44,519 nucleotides of DNA from Bacteroidaceae bacterium (GTDB lineage: Bacteria > Bacteroidota > Bacteroidia > Bacteroidales > Bacteroidaceae). The notes under the pieces are model-generated. The model saw nothing but the letters and a program-made list of their open reading frames with translations, searched no databases and was not told where the DNA came from. The stretch is from NCBI GenBank assembly GCA_017651315.1, contig JAGCDE010000017.1, positions 1 to 44,519 of the forward strand, in the 5' to 3' direction. This document shows, piece by piece, positions 25,411-32,713 of this stretch (the first letter of the stretch is position 1; each line of letters starts with the position of its first letter). The position numbers and the translations under genes are program-made.

Positions 25411-26049
25411 TCACTTATTTTTTCGTTCAAAACGTTTGCCTGTCCAGATATAGCGGAGAGGATCAGTCCTGAACCAGGAGCGGAAACGGTCGGCATCATC
25501 ACCGATATAGTCAAGCGAGGTGTACCGGAACTCAAGACCGCCGTCAACGGCTGTTGCGGACTGCAGCCTCAGAAGGGATTGTTTCCTAAGTTCCGGCAGG
25601 GAATCCTGTTTCAGAGCCTCCTTTGTCAGATAATCGTCCAACTGCGGTAGCTCTATCAGTTTCCTGCCGTCAACGGGAGTCCAGTCCTCATTGTAGAATG
25701 ACAGGCGCGAATCCTCGAACCGTGCCGTGACTGTCTTTATGATGCATATCAGGTTCTTGCCTTTCCTGAGGGGGAACAGCACCATCTCCAATCTTCCGGA
25801 CTGGGATGTAATGACAGTGAGGGAGCGGTCAGAGAAACCGGTCATCACGCTCTCCCCGCCAAGCCTGTTCCTTACACGGGCTTTCATGCCGCTGTCCATA
25901 TAGTCCAGGAAGTCCATACGCTCACTCCTGGTGAGCGTCGGCATTATGGAATCGGGCATGTTGATAAACAGTGAGCGCAAGTCTCCGGCATGAACGGCGC
26001 CATGTGCCGGGAGGCACAGGAACAATATAGCCAAAATTCTCTTTATCAT
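25411..26049 (-). CDS. DUF3256 family exported protein
   Basis: The 212-residue protein has a signal peptide (MIKRILAILFLCLPAHGAVHAG, likely cut after VHA). The mature part begins LRSLFINMPDSIMPTLTRSERMDFLDYMDSGM, the recognisable start of the DUF3256 family of Bacteroidales. That part is alpha/beta with several V-x-F/Y strands, ending in FRTDPLRYIWTGKRFE. The function is unknown. It is the last gene of the minus-strand run and its ATG overlaps the truA stop by four bases (26046-26049). Co-transcription with RNA-modification genes does not explain an exported product, so the link may be only organisational. Confidence 0.82.
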   Translation of the reverse strand: MIKRILAILFLCLPAHGAVHAGDLRSLFINMPDSIMPTLTRSERMDFLDYMDSGMKARVRNRLGGESVMTGFSDRSLTVITSQSGRLEMVLFPLRKGKNLICIIKTVTARFEDSRLSFYNEDWTPVDGRKLIELPQLDDYLTKEALKQDSLPELRKQSLLRLQSATAVDGGLEFRYTSLDYIGDDADRFRSWFRTDPLRYIWTGKRFERKNK

Positions 26050-26795
26050 AACAGAAACAAATTATCAGGATATACAATCTTGTGCAGGAACAGTCCTTGC
26101 GCAGGTGCAGAATCACCTGCGCGGCAACGGTCCCTGCTCTCTATTATCTCTCTGAAGCCGTCGGCAGTAAGCCTATGCCGGCCTACCTCCATGAGCGTTC
26201 CCACTATGGCACGCACCATATTCCTCAGGAAACGGTCGGCCGTTATGGTGAACACCCGCCTGCCGTCGGGAAGCGGTTCCCATACCGCCTCTGTCACGCG
26301 GCAGTCATTGGTCCTTGTGTCAGTGTGCAGTTTGCTGAAGCTGGTGAAATCAACCGTATGGAGCAGCAGTTCCGCAGCCCTGTTCATCAGCTCGAAGTCC
26401 GGTTCATTGGGAAGGAACCAGGAATAACCACGATGGAATGCGGTTTTCCGCAATGACACATAGTATCTGTATGTCCTTGACAAGGCATCAAAACGTGCGT
26501 GGGCATCAGGTTTGACAGGCACGATACGGTGTACGGCTATGTCCGGCGGGAGTATTCCGTTGACCTTGTTCCTCATCCATGCACACTCCTGAGGAGTTTC
26601 GAGGTCAAAGTGCGCCACCATCTCCGATGCATGTACGCCGGCATCGGTACGACCGGCACCCGTCACGGACACATTCTCGCGCAGGAACAGTGACAGAGCC
26701 TCCTCAAGTCTCTGCTGTACCGACGGTGAGTGCGGCTGTATCTGCCATCCGCTGTAAGAACTCCCGTCAAATTCCAGATACATGAAATACCTCAT
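26046..26795 (-). CDS. truA: tRNA pseudouridine(38-40) synthase TruA
   Basis: A cytoplasmic enzyme making pseudouridine at positions 38-40 of the tRNA anticodon stem-loop. The 249-residue protein opens with MRYFMYLEFDGSSYSGWQIQ. It carries the catalytic aspartate in GAGRTDAGVHA (Asp51) and has RTYRYYVSLRKTAFHRGYSWF and FTITADRFLRNMVRAIVGTLMEVG, the last being the conserved R-M-x-R-x-I-V-G-x-L-x-x-V-G motif. Length and order match the family. It overlaps rsmE by four bases upstream and DUF3256 by four bases downstream. Confidence 0.96.
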   Translation of the reverse strand: MRYFMYLEFDGSSYSGWQIQPHSPSVQQRLEEALSLFLRENVSVTGAGRTDAGVHASEMVAHFDLETPQECAWMRNKVNGILPPDIAVHRIVPVKPDAHARFDALSRTYRYYVSLRKTAFHRGYSWFLPNEPDFELMNRAAELLLHTVDFTSFSKLHTDTRTNDCRVTEAVWEPLPDGRRVFTITADRFLRNMVRAIVGTLMEVGRHRLTADGFREIIESRDRCRAGDSAPAQGLFLHKIVYPDNLFLL

Positions 26796-27499
26796 CCCCC
26801 ACTCTGTCCTGCCAGGTTCATTATATGCACAGCCACAAGTGCGGCAGTCTCGGTACGCAGGCGTGACGGTCCAAGCGAAACCGGTCTGAACCCCGCCTTC
26901 AGCGCTATATCTATCTCCGACGGACTGAAATCACCCTCCGGGCCTATCAGCACGAGAGCATCATGTCCGGGAATGACAACATCCTTAAGGTTTTCCTTAC
27001 AGCCATTCTCACAGTGCGCAATGAACCTGTCACCTTCAAAACGACGCTCCACGAACGACCTGAAAGAGACCATGCCGTTCAGAACGGGAAGTGTGGCTTT
27101 CTGCGACTGCTTCATGGCCGATACGGCAATCTTCACAATACGCTCCATCTTCATCACCTCACGCTCGGAATGTTCTGTCCTGAGGAAAGTTATCTCATCC
27201 ACACCTATCTCAACAGCCTTCTCCACGAACCACTCGTTACGTTCCAACAGCTTGGTAGGCGCCAAGGCTATATGCAGATGTCCTCTCCAGAGCGGCATCT
27301 GAGGCTCGCAGCCCGATACATGAACCATACAGCGCCTGCCTGACACCGCGCTTATCACGGCGTGATAGAAACAGCCTTTTCCGTCGGTAAGGCGGATTCT
27401 GTCTCCCTCCCTCATACGCAGCACACGTATGCAGTGGCCGGCCTCCTCGGCAGGAAGTTCCATTTCATCGGATATTTCAGGAGCGTAAAAGGTCCACAT
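26792..27499 (-). CDS. rsmE: 16S rRNA (uracil(1498)-N(3))-methyltransferase RsmE
   Basis: A SPOUT-class methyltransferase that uses AdoMet to methylate N3 of U1498 in 16S rRNA. The 235-residue protein has an N-terminal PUA-like domain (HCIRVLRMREGDRIRLTDGKGCFY). The knotted C-terminal domain carries LVLIGPEGDFSPSEIDIALKAGF and SLGPSRLRTETAALVAVHIM, the AdoMet-binding trefoil-knot signature. WFVEKAVEIGVDEI and SQKATLPVLN are the other family segments. It overlaps truA by four bases, and a copy of the dispersed motif (27505-27518) lies just ahead of the start codon. Confidence 0.95.
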   Translation of the reverse strand: MWTFYAPEISDEMELPAEEAGHCIRVLRMREGDRIRLTDGKGCFYHAVISAVSGRRCMVHVSGCEPQMPLWRGHLHIALAPTKLLERNEWFVEKAVEIGVDEITFLRTEHSEREVMKMERIVKIAVSAMKQSQKATLPVLNGMVSFRSFVERRFEGDRFIAHCENGCKENLKDVVIPGHDALVLIGPEGDFSPSEIDIALKAGFRPVSLGPSRLRTETAALVAVHIMNLAGQSGG

Positions 27500-27504
27500 A
27501 TCTT

Positions 27505-27518
27505 AGAATCTGTTCAAG
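27505..27518. repeat. Dispersed intergenic motif upstream of rsmE
   Basis: AGAATCTGTTCAAG on the plus strand. Read toward rsmE it is CTTGAACAGATTCTAA, just before the ATG, the same arrangement as copy 1 ahead of the LRR gene at 1554. Confidence 0.4.
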
Positions 27519-27527
27519 AATCCTATA

Positions 27528-28112
27528 CTATATGATTTTCTCATCAGAATCATCGTCCCGGGTCCGGCTGTTTATTTCATCCCTCAATCTCGCGGCGAAC
27601 TCATAATTCTCACTTGCAACGGCCTGAGCCATAGCCTCCTTGAGAACCTTCGTACTCGCCGTGGCTATCGGCAGGGAATATGCCCCGTTTGACTCCAGCC
27701 TTATGCAGTTGCTGTCAAGGAGCTCCTCCTCAATATAGACCGGCACCCCGCTTCGCACAGCAAGGGCAAGCGCATCGGAAGTGCGGCTGTCAATATATGT
27801 CATGTTCCCCTCCTTCTCCACGAAAAGGTGGGAATAGAAGATTCCACCGTTTATTCTGTATATATCAACCTCTGTCAGGGTACCGTCAAAAGTGCTGAGA
27901 GTCTTGATGAACAGGTCATAAATACCTGGACGCGGCATCCTGTGGTTATAAAGAGTCACCGCGATCGCCTGCGCTTCAAGAGGTCCCACCAGCACAGGAA
28001 GGCATCGTGTGCCTCCCTTCTCCCTCAGGATAACGACCAAGGCGAGGTCGGACGGCATCCTGTTCAGGATCTCCGCCACCTCAAGCTCAATTTTCCTGCT
28101 GCCCATTTCCAT
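27528..28112 (-). CDS. DUF151 (bifunctional nuclease) domain protein with UvrB/UvrC motif
   Basis: The 194-residue protein has a DUF151/BFN domain over about 5-135. Recognisable parts are LVVILREKGGTRCLPVLVGPLEAQAIAV, RPGIYDLFIKTL and YIDSRTSDALALAVRSGVPVYIEEELL, with the S-D-A-L-A-L-A-R-x-x-x-P-I/V-Y motif. A UVR motif lies at about 157-188 (LKEAMAQAVASENYEFAARLRDEINSR). The BFN name comes from a plant nuclease, and activity of the bacterial proteins is uncertain. The UVR motif normally mediates protein contact, as in UvrB-UvrC and McsA. This fusion is common in Bacteroidetes. A second ATG two codons in is possible. It lies 4 bases after the permease stop. Confidence 0.88.
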   Translation of the reverse strand: MEMGSRKIELEVAEILNRMPSDLALVVILREKGGTRCLPVLVGPLEAQAIAVTLYNHRMPRPGIYDLFIKTLSTFDGTLTEVDIYRINGGIFYSHLFVEKEGNMTYIDSRTSDALALAVRSGVPVYIEEELLDSNCIRLESNGAYSLPIATASTKVLKEAMAQAVASENYEFAARLRDEINSRTRDDDSDEKII

Positions 28113-28116
28113 TTTC

Positions 28117-29400
28117 CTAATCCGTTTTTTCCTTGAAGAAAAGTTTCATCAATATGTAAAGCAGTAGAGCGAAAGCTGCGAAGACAAGCCACGCCCCCCG
28201 CCAGTTGCCAAGCGTATAGAACCTGCCCCCGACATTCTGAGAGTAAGTGAAGATGTTAACCACATACTGCACTGCTATCATCCCTGCTGATGCGCCGAAG
28301 CCGCTTGTCATCATGACCAGCACCCCCTGTGCGCTCGCACGCCGTTCAGGCGATGTATTCTTGTCAACATAGATCGATGAGGCCACATTGAAGAAATCGA
28401 ATGCGAGTCCGTACATCACCATGGAGAGAATGAGCATCCAGGCCCCGCCTCCGGGATTCCCGAACGCAAGGAGCAGGTACCGGACCATCCAGGCAAGCGC
28501 CGCCGCGAGGAAGACCTTCTTCATGCCGGCCTTTCTGATACAGAGCGGTATCAACAGAACACAAAGTGCCTCCGAGATCTGCGACAGAGAAAGCACGAAC
28601 ATGGAGTTCCCCACGAGGAGTGAACCGGCATACCTGTCATCCAAGGCAAAACTGTCAAGGAACGGACCGGCGAATCCGTTCGAGATATGCAGACAGACCC
28701 CGAATCCCATGGAAAGCAGGAAAAACAGCGCCATATCCCTTCGGCGGAACAACCGGAAGCCCTTATAGCCCATTGCCGACACCAAATCCTGTCCGGCACT
28801 TCTCCCGGCCCTGCCGCATGACGGTAGCGAGAGGCAGTAGAATGCCATCAGGAGACCCATGACAGCCCTGAAGACAAGCTGCCTGTACGAAGTGGATATA
28901 CCCATGAAGTTCACCGCCCACATGGAACAGATGAATCCTATCGTCCCCCAAACCCGAATATGAGGGAACTCGACAGCTGAATCCCGCCCCTGTCCTTCAA
29001 TAAGTCTGAAGCAGACTGTGTTGGAAAGGGAGATTGTGGGAACAAAGAACAGCACACCTGATGAAAAGGGTATGAAAATATTCGGAAAGCCGTAATCACC
29101 CCGGCTGCATGACAGTGCGGCGATGCCCATGAAAACAGCCGACAATAAATGGCAAAGGGACAAGAGCCTGTCTGCCCGCATATAGCGGTCCGCGATAATT
29201 CCGCAAAGAGCCGGCATGAATAGCGAAGTGATACCCTGGGCGGCAAAGAACCAGCCGATACGACCCCCGAGACCGACACTGGCCAGGAACATGCCTATAG
29301 AAATAAGGTATGTCCCCCAGACTGCATACTCCAGGAAAACCATCAGGCTGAGCCTGAACTTCAGTACACTGTCCATTCCTGATCCGACGTTAGTCTCCAT
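28117..29400 (-). CDS. MFS permease of the nucleoside:H+ symporter type
   Basis: A 12-helix inner-membrane transporter of 427 residues from the ATG at 29400 (METNVGSGMDSV...); a later ATG at 29376 (MDSVLKFRLSLMVFLEYAVWG) is equally possible. The start LKFRLSLMVFLEYAVWGTYL, GIIADRYMRADRLLSLCHL, and the C-terminal YGLAFDFFNVASSIYVDKNTSPERRASAQGVLVMMTSGFG are characteristic of the NHS family (NupG/XapB-like). Nucleoside uptake is inferred, not shown. A minus-strand TAAGTTTG box (29406-29413) would put transcription start near 29399, which favours the ATG at 29376 or a leaderless message. It is the first gene of a five-gene minus-strand run ending with DUF3256. Confidence 0.85.
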   Translation of the reverse strand: METNVGSGMDSVLKFRLSLMVFLEYAVWGTYLISIGMFLASVGLGGRIGWFFAAQGITSLFMPALCGIIADRYMRADRLLSLCHLLSAVFMGIAALSCSRGDYGFPNIFIPFSSGVLFFVPTISLSNTVCFRLIEGQGRDSAVEFPHIRVWGTIGFICSMWAVNFMGISTSYRQLVFRAVMGLLMAFYCLSLPSCGRAGRSAGQDLVSAMGYKGFRLFRRRDMALFFLLSMGFGVCLHISNGFAGPFLDSFALDDRYAGSLLVGNSMFVLSLSQISEALCVLLIPLCIRKAGMKKVFLAAALAWMVRYLLLAFGNPGGGAWMLILSMVMYGLAFDFFNVASSIYVDKNTSPERRASAQGVLVMMTSGFGASAGMIAVQYVVNIFTYSQNVGGRFYTLGNWRGAWLVFAAFALLLYILMKLFFKEKTD

Positions 29401-29463
29401 CAGTGCAAACTTAAACAAAAATCACGATTCAGGACGGTTATGACACAAGATTCTGACTAATAT

Positions 29464-29496
29464 ATTGCCGAAGTGAAACCAAATTCATTATTTTTG
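29464..29496 (+). promoter_or_regulatory. Promoter of the YidB-like gene
   Basis: TATTTTTG (29489-29496) matches TAnnTTTG. ATTG (29464-29467) is a near -33 element with 21 bases between. Predicted start about 29503, 19 bases before the ATG at 29522. Confidence 0.55.
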
Positions 29497-29521
29497 CAGG
29501 TAAACCTTTAAAAATAACGAT

Positions 29522-29980
29522 ATGGCATCACTCAACGATTTGATTCTGCAGCAGGTGAAATCAGCTGCAGGAGGTATTGATATCCCTTCAGGTCTTAAGG
29601 ACCAGATATTCGGAGGACTGACCGATTCCGTTCTCGGGAGTCTCAAACAGACAGCGGCCAAGTCAGGGGGTATAGACCAGATAACCCAATTGGTTACAGG
29701 CAAGACACAGGCTGCGTCAAGCCCGGTTACCGCACTCGCCACCCAGCTTTTCACAAAAAATGTGATGAACAAGCTCAATCTGGGCTCATCTGGTTCGGCC
29801 ATCAGCGGACTGATTCCCACTGTAATGGGAAAACTTTCCAACATAGTGAAAGATCGGGACGGCGATGGTGACATTGACCTGAAAGACCTGCTCGCAGCTA
29901 TTCAGGGCGGCAATAACGGAGGCGGTTCCATCCTCGGCAGCGCAACCGGAATCCTGGGCGGACTCTTCAGGAAGAAATAA
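29522..29980 (+). CDS. Small YidB/DUF937-like protein with calcium-binding-type loop
   Basis: A 152-residue soluble protein without a signal peptide. Residues 1-105 are helical with glycine/serine-rich turns (LNDLILQQVKSAAGGIDIP, GGLTDSVLGSLKQTAAKSGG), resembling DUF937/YidB-type small proteins. Residues 111-122, DRDGDGDIDLKD, form a textbook dockerin/EF-hand calcium-binding loop, followed by a helix (LLAAIQ). The C-terminal 25 residues are glycine-rich and end in FRKK. Function unknown. It is a single gene with its own promoter and terminator. The family call is by pattern only. Confidence 0.7.
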   Translation: MASLNDLILQQVKSAAGGIDIPSGLKDQIFGGLTDSVLGSLKQTAAKSGGIDQITQLVTGKTQAASSPVTALATQLFTKNVMNKLNLGSSGSAISGLIPTVMGKLSNIVKDRDGDGDIDLKDLLAAIQGGNNGGGSILGSATGILGGLFRKK

Positions 29981-30064
29981 CCCGCGAACGGCCCGCTGCC
30001 GTAATCCCGGAATGACTGATCATCTCTATTCCGGTCTGTAGGCAGCGCTAAAGGGGATTGAAGC

Positions 30065-30098
30065 AAAACGGGAGGTATCTCACGACACCTCCCGTTTT
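30065..30098. terminator. Bidirectional rho-independent terminator
   Basis: AAAACGGGAGGT (30065-30076) and ACCTCCCGTTTT (30087-30098) form a perfect 12-bp stem around a 10-base loop, with A/T-rich flanks suitable for both directions. It ends the YidB-like gene and may serve the convergent methyltransferase gene, although that gene stops 134 bases away. I see nothing else in 29981-30231. Confidence 0.8.
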
Positions 30099-30231
30099 AT
30101 TTAAATCTAATACCATGAAAAACACATGACAAAGATATGTGATAAATTTATATACAATAAATATTCACGAATTATTTTCCCAGTATTAACATTCTTTAGC
30201 ATTTTCATCCTCAAAGAAGATCCAAACGACG

Positions 30232-31416
30232 TTAATCCACAGCCAGGACAAGTCCTTTCAGATATTCGCCTTCAGGATGAAAAATATTGACAGGATGATC
30301 TGCGGGCTGATGTAACTGGTACAGAATCCTCACATTGCGGCCTGCAGCGGCAGCGGCGGTGAACACTGCCATCCTGAACTGTTCCTTGGTAACGACCTGG
30401 GAACAGGAGAAAGTGAATAGTATGCCACCTGGCAGGATTTTCTCGAAAGCCTTCTGGTTCAGACGCCTGTAACCGATAAGAGCATGCTTGAGCGCATCCT
30501 TGTGTTTGGCAAAGGCAGGAGGATCCAGGACTATCAGGTCATATCGGGGCTCCATTTCATCCAGGAACCTGAACGCATCCCGGGCAAATGCCGAATGCCT
30601 GGTATCATCAGGAAAGTTATCCCTCACGCCGTTCACCGTCAGTTCCACAGCACGTGCCGAACTGTCCACAGAATGCACGAGCACGGCCCCGCCTCTGAGT
30701 GCGGCAAGCGAAAAGCCGCCGGTATAGCAGAACATGTTCAAGACACTGCGTCCTTCGGAAAACCTCTCAAGCAGGGCACGGTTCTCACGCTGGTCAATGA
30801 AAAGGCCGGTCTTTTGCCCGCTTATCCAGTCAACAGGCATCCTGAGTCCGTATTCAAGGGGAGTATCATCCGACGGACCACCTTTTATATATCCGTTTGT
30901 CCGTTCGATATCGGCCTTGAACGGAAGGGTCGTCTCCGATTTGTAGTAAATGCCGGATATACGGTCACCCATTATTCCCGTTAGCGCCTCCGCCACCGCA
31001 TAGCGGTCAACATGCATGCCAACGGAATGTGCCTGCATCACAGCCGTGCGACCGTATATATCTATCACAAGCCCCGGAAGATTGTCGCCTTCGCCATGAA
31101 CCAGACGATATATGTTATGGTCCTTACGGTCAACAAGCCCGAGGGCACGCCGTACGGCGAATGCGGTCCCGAGCCTCTGCTTCCAGAACTCCCCGTCAAC
31201 CGGTATCCTGTCAAAGGTTAGGACACGCACGGCAATGCTCCCTATCTGGATATGGCCGGCGGCAATCCAATCACCTGCCGAAGTATAGACATCGACCAGA
31301 TCGCCCTCATCAGGTTCGCCCTGGATGGAGTCAATCGCACCCGAGAATATCCAGGGGTGAAAACGGAGCAGGGACTCCTCCTTACCTCGTTTCAGTATTA
31401 TTCTCTTCTGTCTCAT
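30232..31416 (-). CDS. rlmI: RlmI-like 23S rRNA cytosine-C5 methyltransferase
   Basis: A class I AdoMet-dependent rRNA methyltransferase of 394 residues. I start it at the ATG at 31416 (MRQKRIILKRGKEESLL); a frame from 31437 adds seven residues. Residues 1-75 are a PUA domain (RFHPWIFSGAIDSIQG, GDLVDVYTSAGDWIAAGHIQ). A central domain follows (VHGEGDNLPGLVIDIYG). The Rossmann core has GLFIDQRENRALLE, VLNMFCYTGGFSLAAL (AdoMet loop), DLIVLDPPAFAKHKDAL (DPP motif) and LFTFSCSQVV with the catalytic-type cysteine. This layout is that of RlmI (C1962 of E. coli 23S rRNA). The exact target base in this organism is inferred. It overlaps the upstream exonuclease gene by 35 bases. Confidence 0.88.
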   Translation of the reverse strand: MRQKRIILKRGKEESLLRFHPWIFSGAIDSIQGEPDEGDLVDVYTSAGDWIAAGHIQIGSIAVRVLTFDRIPVDGEFWKQRLGTAFAVRRALGLVDRKDHNIYRLVHGEGDNLPGLVIDIYGRTAVMQAHSVGMHVDRYAVAEALTGIMGDRISGIYYKSETTLPFKADIERTNGYIKGGPSDDTPLEYGLRMPVDWISGQKTGLFIDQRENRALLERFSEGRSVLNMFCYTGGFSLAALRGGAVLVHSVDSSARAVELTVNGVRDNFPDDTRHSAFARDAFRFLDEMEPRYDLIVLDPPAFAKHKDALKHALIGYRRLNQKAFEKILPGGILFTFSCSQVVTKEQFRMAVFTAAAAAGRNVRILYQLHQPADHPVNIFHPEGEYLKGLVLAVD

Positions 31417-32023
31417 CCCTAATAATCCTGTAGTCACCTGATGTCCGGAGTTCCTTGAGCCGCAGATATATCATAAGGCACGCCCAGGCATCGATGGCGG
31501 CATACTGCCGCTGCCCTTCGGTCAGACTCTCTATCTCCCAGTTGCTCAGCTGCTGGTTCTTGGAAATCCTCTGGCCAAACAGAATGGCGAATATCTTCTG
31601 CAGTCCCTTCTCCTCAATCCCCATTTCACCGCAGATATCGGGAAGATCGACAAAACCGCCTGGTGTGATGATGCGCCTTGAACCGAGCGAGCAGAAATCA
31701 TCCCTGACCGAGAGTCCCACCTTCGTAACTTTCGCATCCGACAGGAAATCTGCCACACAGTCGGGAATACCGATCACGTTCAGCCTGAACAGATATGCAG
31801 TTCTCGCAGTTGACAGCTGCAGCAAGGCTATCTTGTGGAAACTCCCCTTTTCGAATGAGGGCCGTGTTTCCGTGTCAAAACCGACAACCTCTTCCATAGA
31901 CAGCTCATTTATGGCCTTTTCCGCCTTTTCAACGGAATCTATCTCCTCTATCAAACCATCGAATACCACCTTTGGGAGAACAGCAAGTCTTGACTTGTCC
32001 AGTTTGCTTTCTATCTCAATCAT
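31382..32023 (-). CDS. RNase D-like 3'-5' exonuclease domain protein
   Basis: I start it at the ATG at 32023 (MIEIESKLDKSRLAVLPKVVF), which leaves a 10-base gap after the DUF5063 stop; a frame start at 32062 would overlap that gene. The 213-residue protein is a DEDDy exonuclease domain alone: motif I EVVGFDTETRP, motif II VTKVGLSVRDDFCSL, motif III QRQYAAIDAWACLMIY with the tyrosine. It lacks the HRDC domains of full RNase D. The substrate (RNA or DNA) is not evident. Its company, an rRNA methyltransferase gene, hints at RNA but does not show it. Confidence 0.87.
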   Translation of the reverse strand: MIEIESKLDKSRLAVLPKVVFDGLIEEIDSVEKAEKAINELSMEEVVGFDTETRPSFEKGSFHKIALLQLSTARTAYLFRLNVIGIPDCVADFLSDAKVTKVGLSVRDDFCSLGSRRIITPGGFVDLPDICGEMGIEEKGLQKIFAILFGQRISKNQQLSNWEIESLTEGQRQYAAIDAWACLMIYLRLKELRTSGDYRIIRDETEENNTETR

Positions 32024-32033
32024 AAATGCCTTT

Positions 32034-32570
32034 TTAACTGTAAAAACCTGGTTCCAGGTCATTGTCCTGCCGGTATCTGGCGCTGTGAACCGCCCGAAGG
32101 GTATTGACGAGAACCTGTCCCCAGTATGTCCGGAAACCCTCCGCGCATACGGAAAGAGCCTCGTTCATGACCTCCTCCAGTCCGCTCCGGTAAGAGGCGA
32201 TGAAGTTCTTCAGAGCCTGATAGATATCCGCCAGATCCTCCGACACTGACTTTACGACGGGAGTGTCGCTGTACTTCATATCCTCTACGAAAACTTCAAG
32301 ATAGTCGTCATCGTCGGAAAGGACAGCTCTCAGTGTGGAACGAACCGAATCATATTCCGGTTCTGTCACACTCTCCTCAAGGTAGAATCCGTCGGGTGCC
32401 GTATCAGGAAGCATGGATGCCTTCAGATACAGCAGAGGAAGCAGTTTGGACAGGACATCCAGGAACTCTTCCTTCTCCTTTTCACCGGAGTTGCCGATGA
32501 AAACGATGTATTCGGCAGCCACCGTGACAAATTCGACAGTATTCTTGTCCAATGCAGGATTTCCTTTCAT
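32034..32570 (-). CDS. DUF5063 family protein
   Basis: A 178-residue acidic, all-helical cytoplasmic protein. The N-terminus NTVEFVTVAAEYIVFIGN and the segments LSKLLPLLYLKASMLPD, YLEVFVEDMKYSDTPVVKSVSEDLADIYQALKNFI and GFRTYWGQVLVNTLRAVHS match the DUF5063 family of Bacteroidetes, for which no function is known. It is first of three co-directional genes (with the exonuclease and RlmI-like genes) and has a consensus promoter. Association with the exonuclease suggests a shared process; this is inference. Confidence 0.83.
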   Translation of the reverse strand: MKGNPALDKNTVEFVTVAAEYIVFIGNSGEKEKEEFLDVLSKLLPLLYLKASMLPDTAPDGFYLEESVTEPEYDSVRSTLRAVLSDDDDYLEVFVEDMKYSDTPVVKSVSEDLADIYQALKNFIASYRSGLEEVMNEALSVCAEGFRTYWGQVLVNTLRAVHSARYRQDNDLEPGFYS

Positions 32571-32594
32571 TCAGTATCACTTGTTTTCGGGTGA

Positions 32595-32625
32595 CAAAAT
32601 TAAGGACTATTTGCCGATTATCAAA
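32595..32625 (-). promoter_or_regulatory. Consensus promoter for the DUF5063-exonuclease-rlmI operon
   Basis: On the minus strand TTTG (plus CAAA 32622-32625), 19 bases, then TAATTTTG (plus CAAAATTA 32595-32602): an exact -33/-7 match. Predicted start about 32588, 18 bases before the ATG at 32570. Confidence 0.8.
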
Positions 32626-32654
32626 ATGAGCGGACAAGTGTCCCGCTTTTTTAT

Positions 32655-32662
32655 TACCTTTG
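32655..32662 (+). promoter_or_regulatory. -7 box for ftsK
   Basis: TACCTTTG matches TAnnTTTG; no clear -33 element. Predicted start about 32669, 45 bases before the ATG at 32714. It is divergent from the DUF5063 promoter. Confidence 0.5.
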
Positions 32663-32713
32663 CAAGTTGACGGCCATCAGGTTGAAGCGGCCGCGAGACG
32701 ATAAAGACATACT

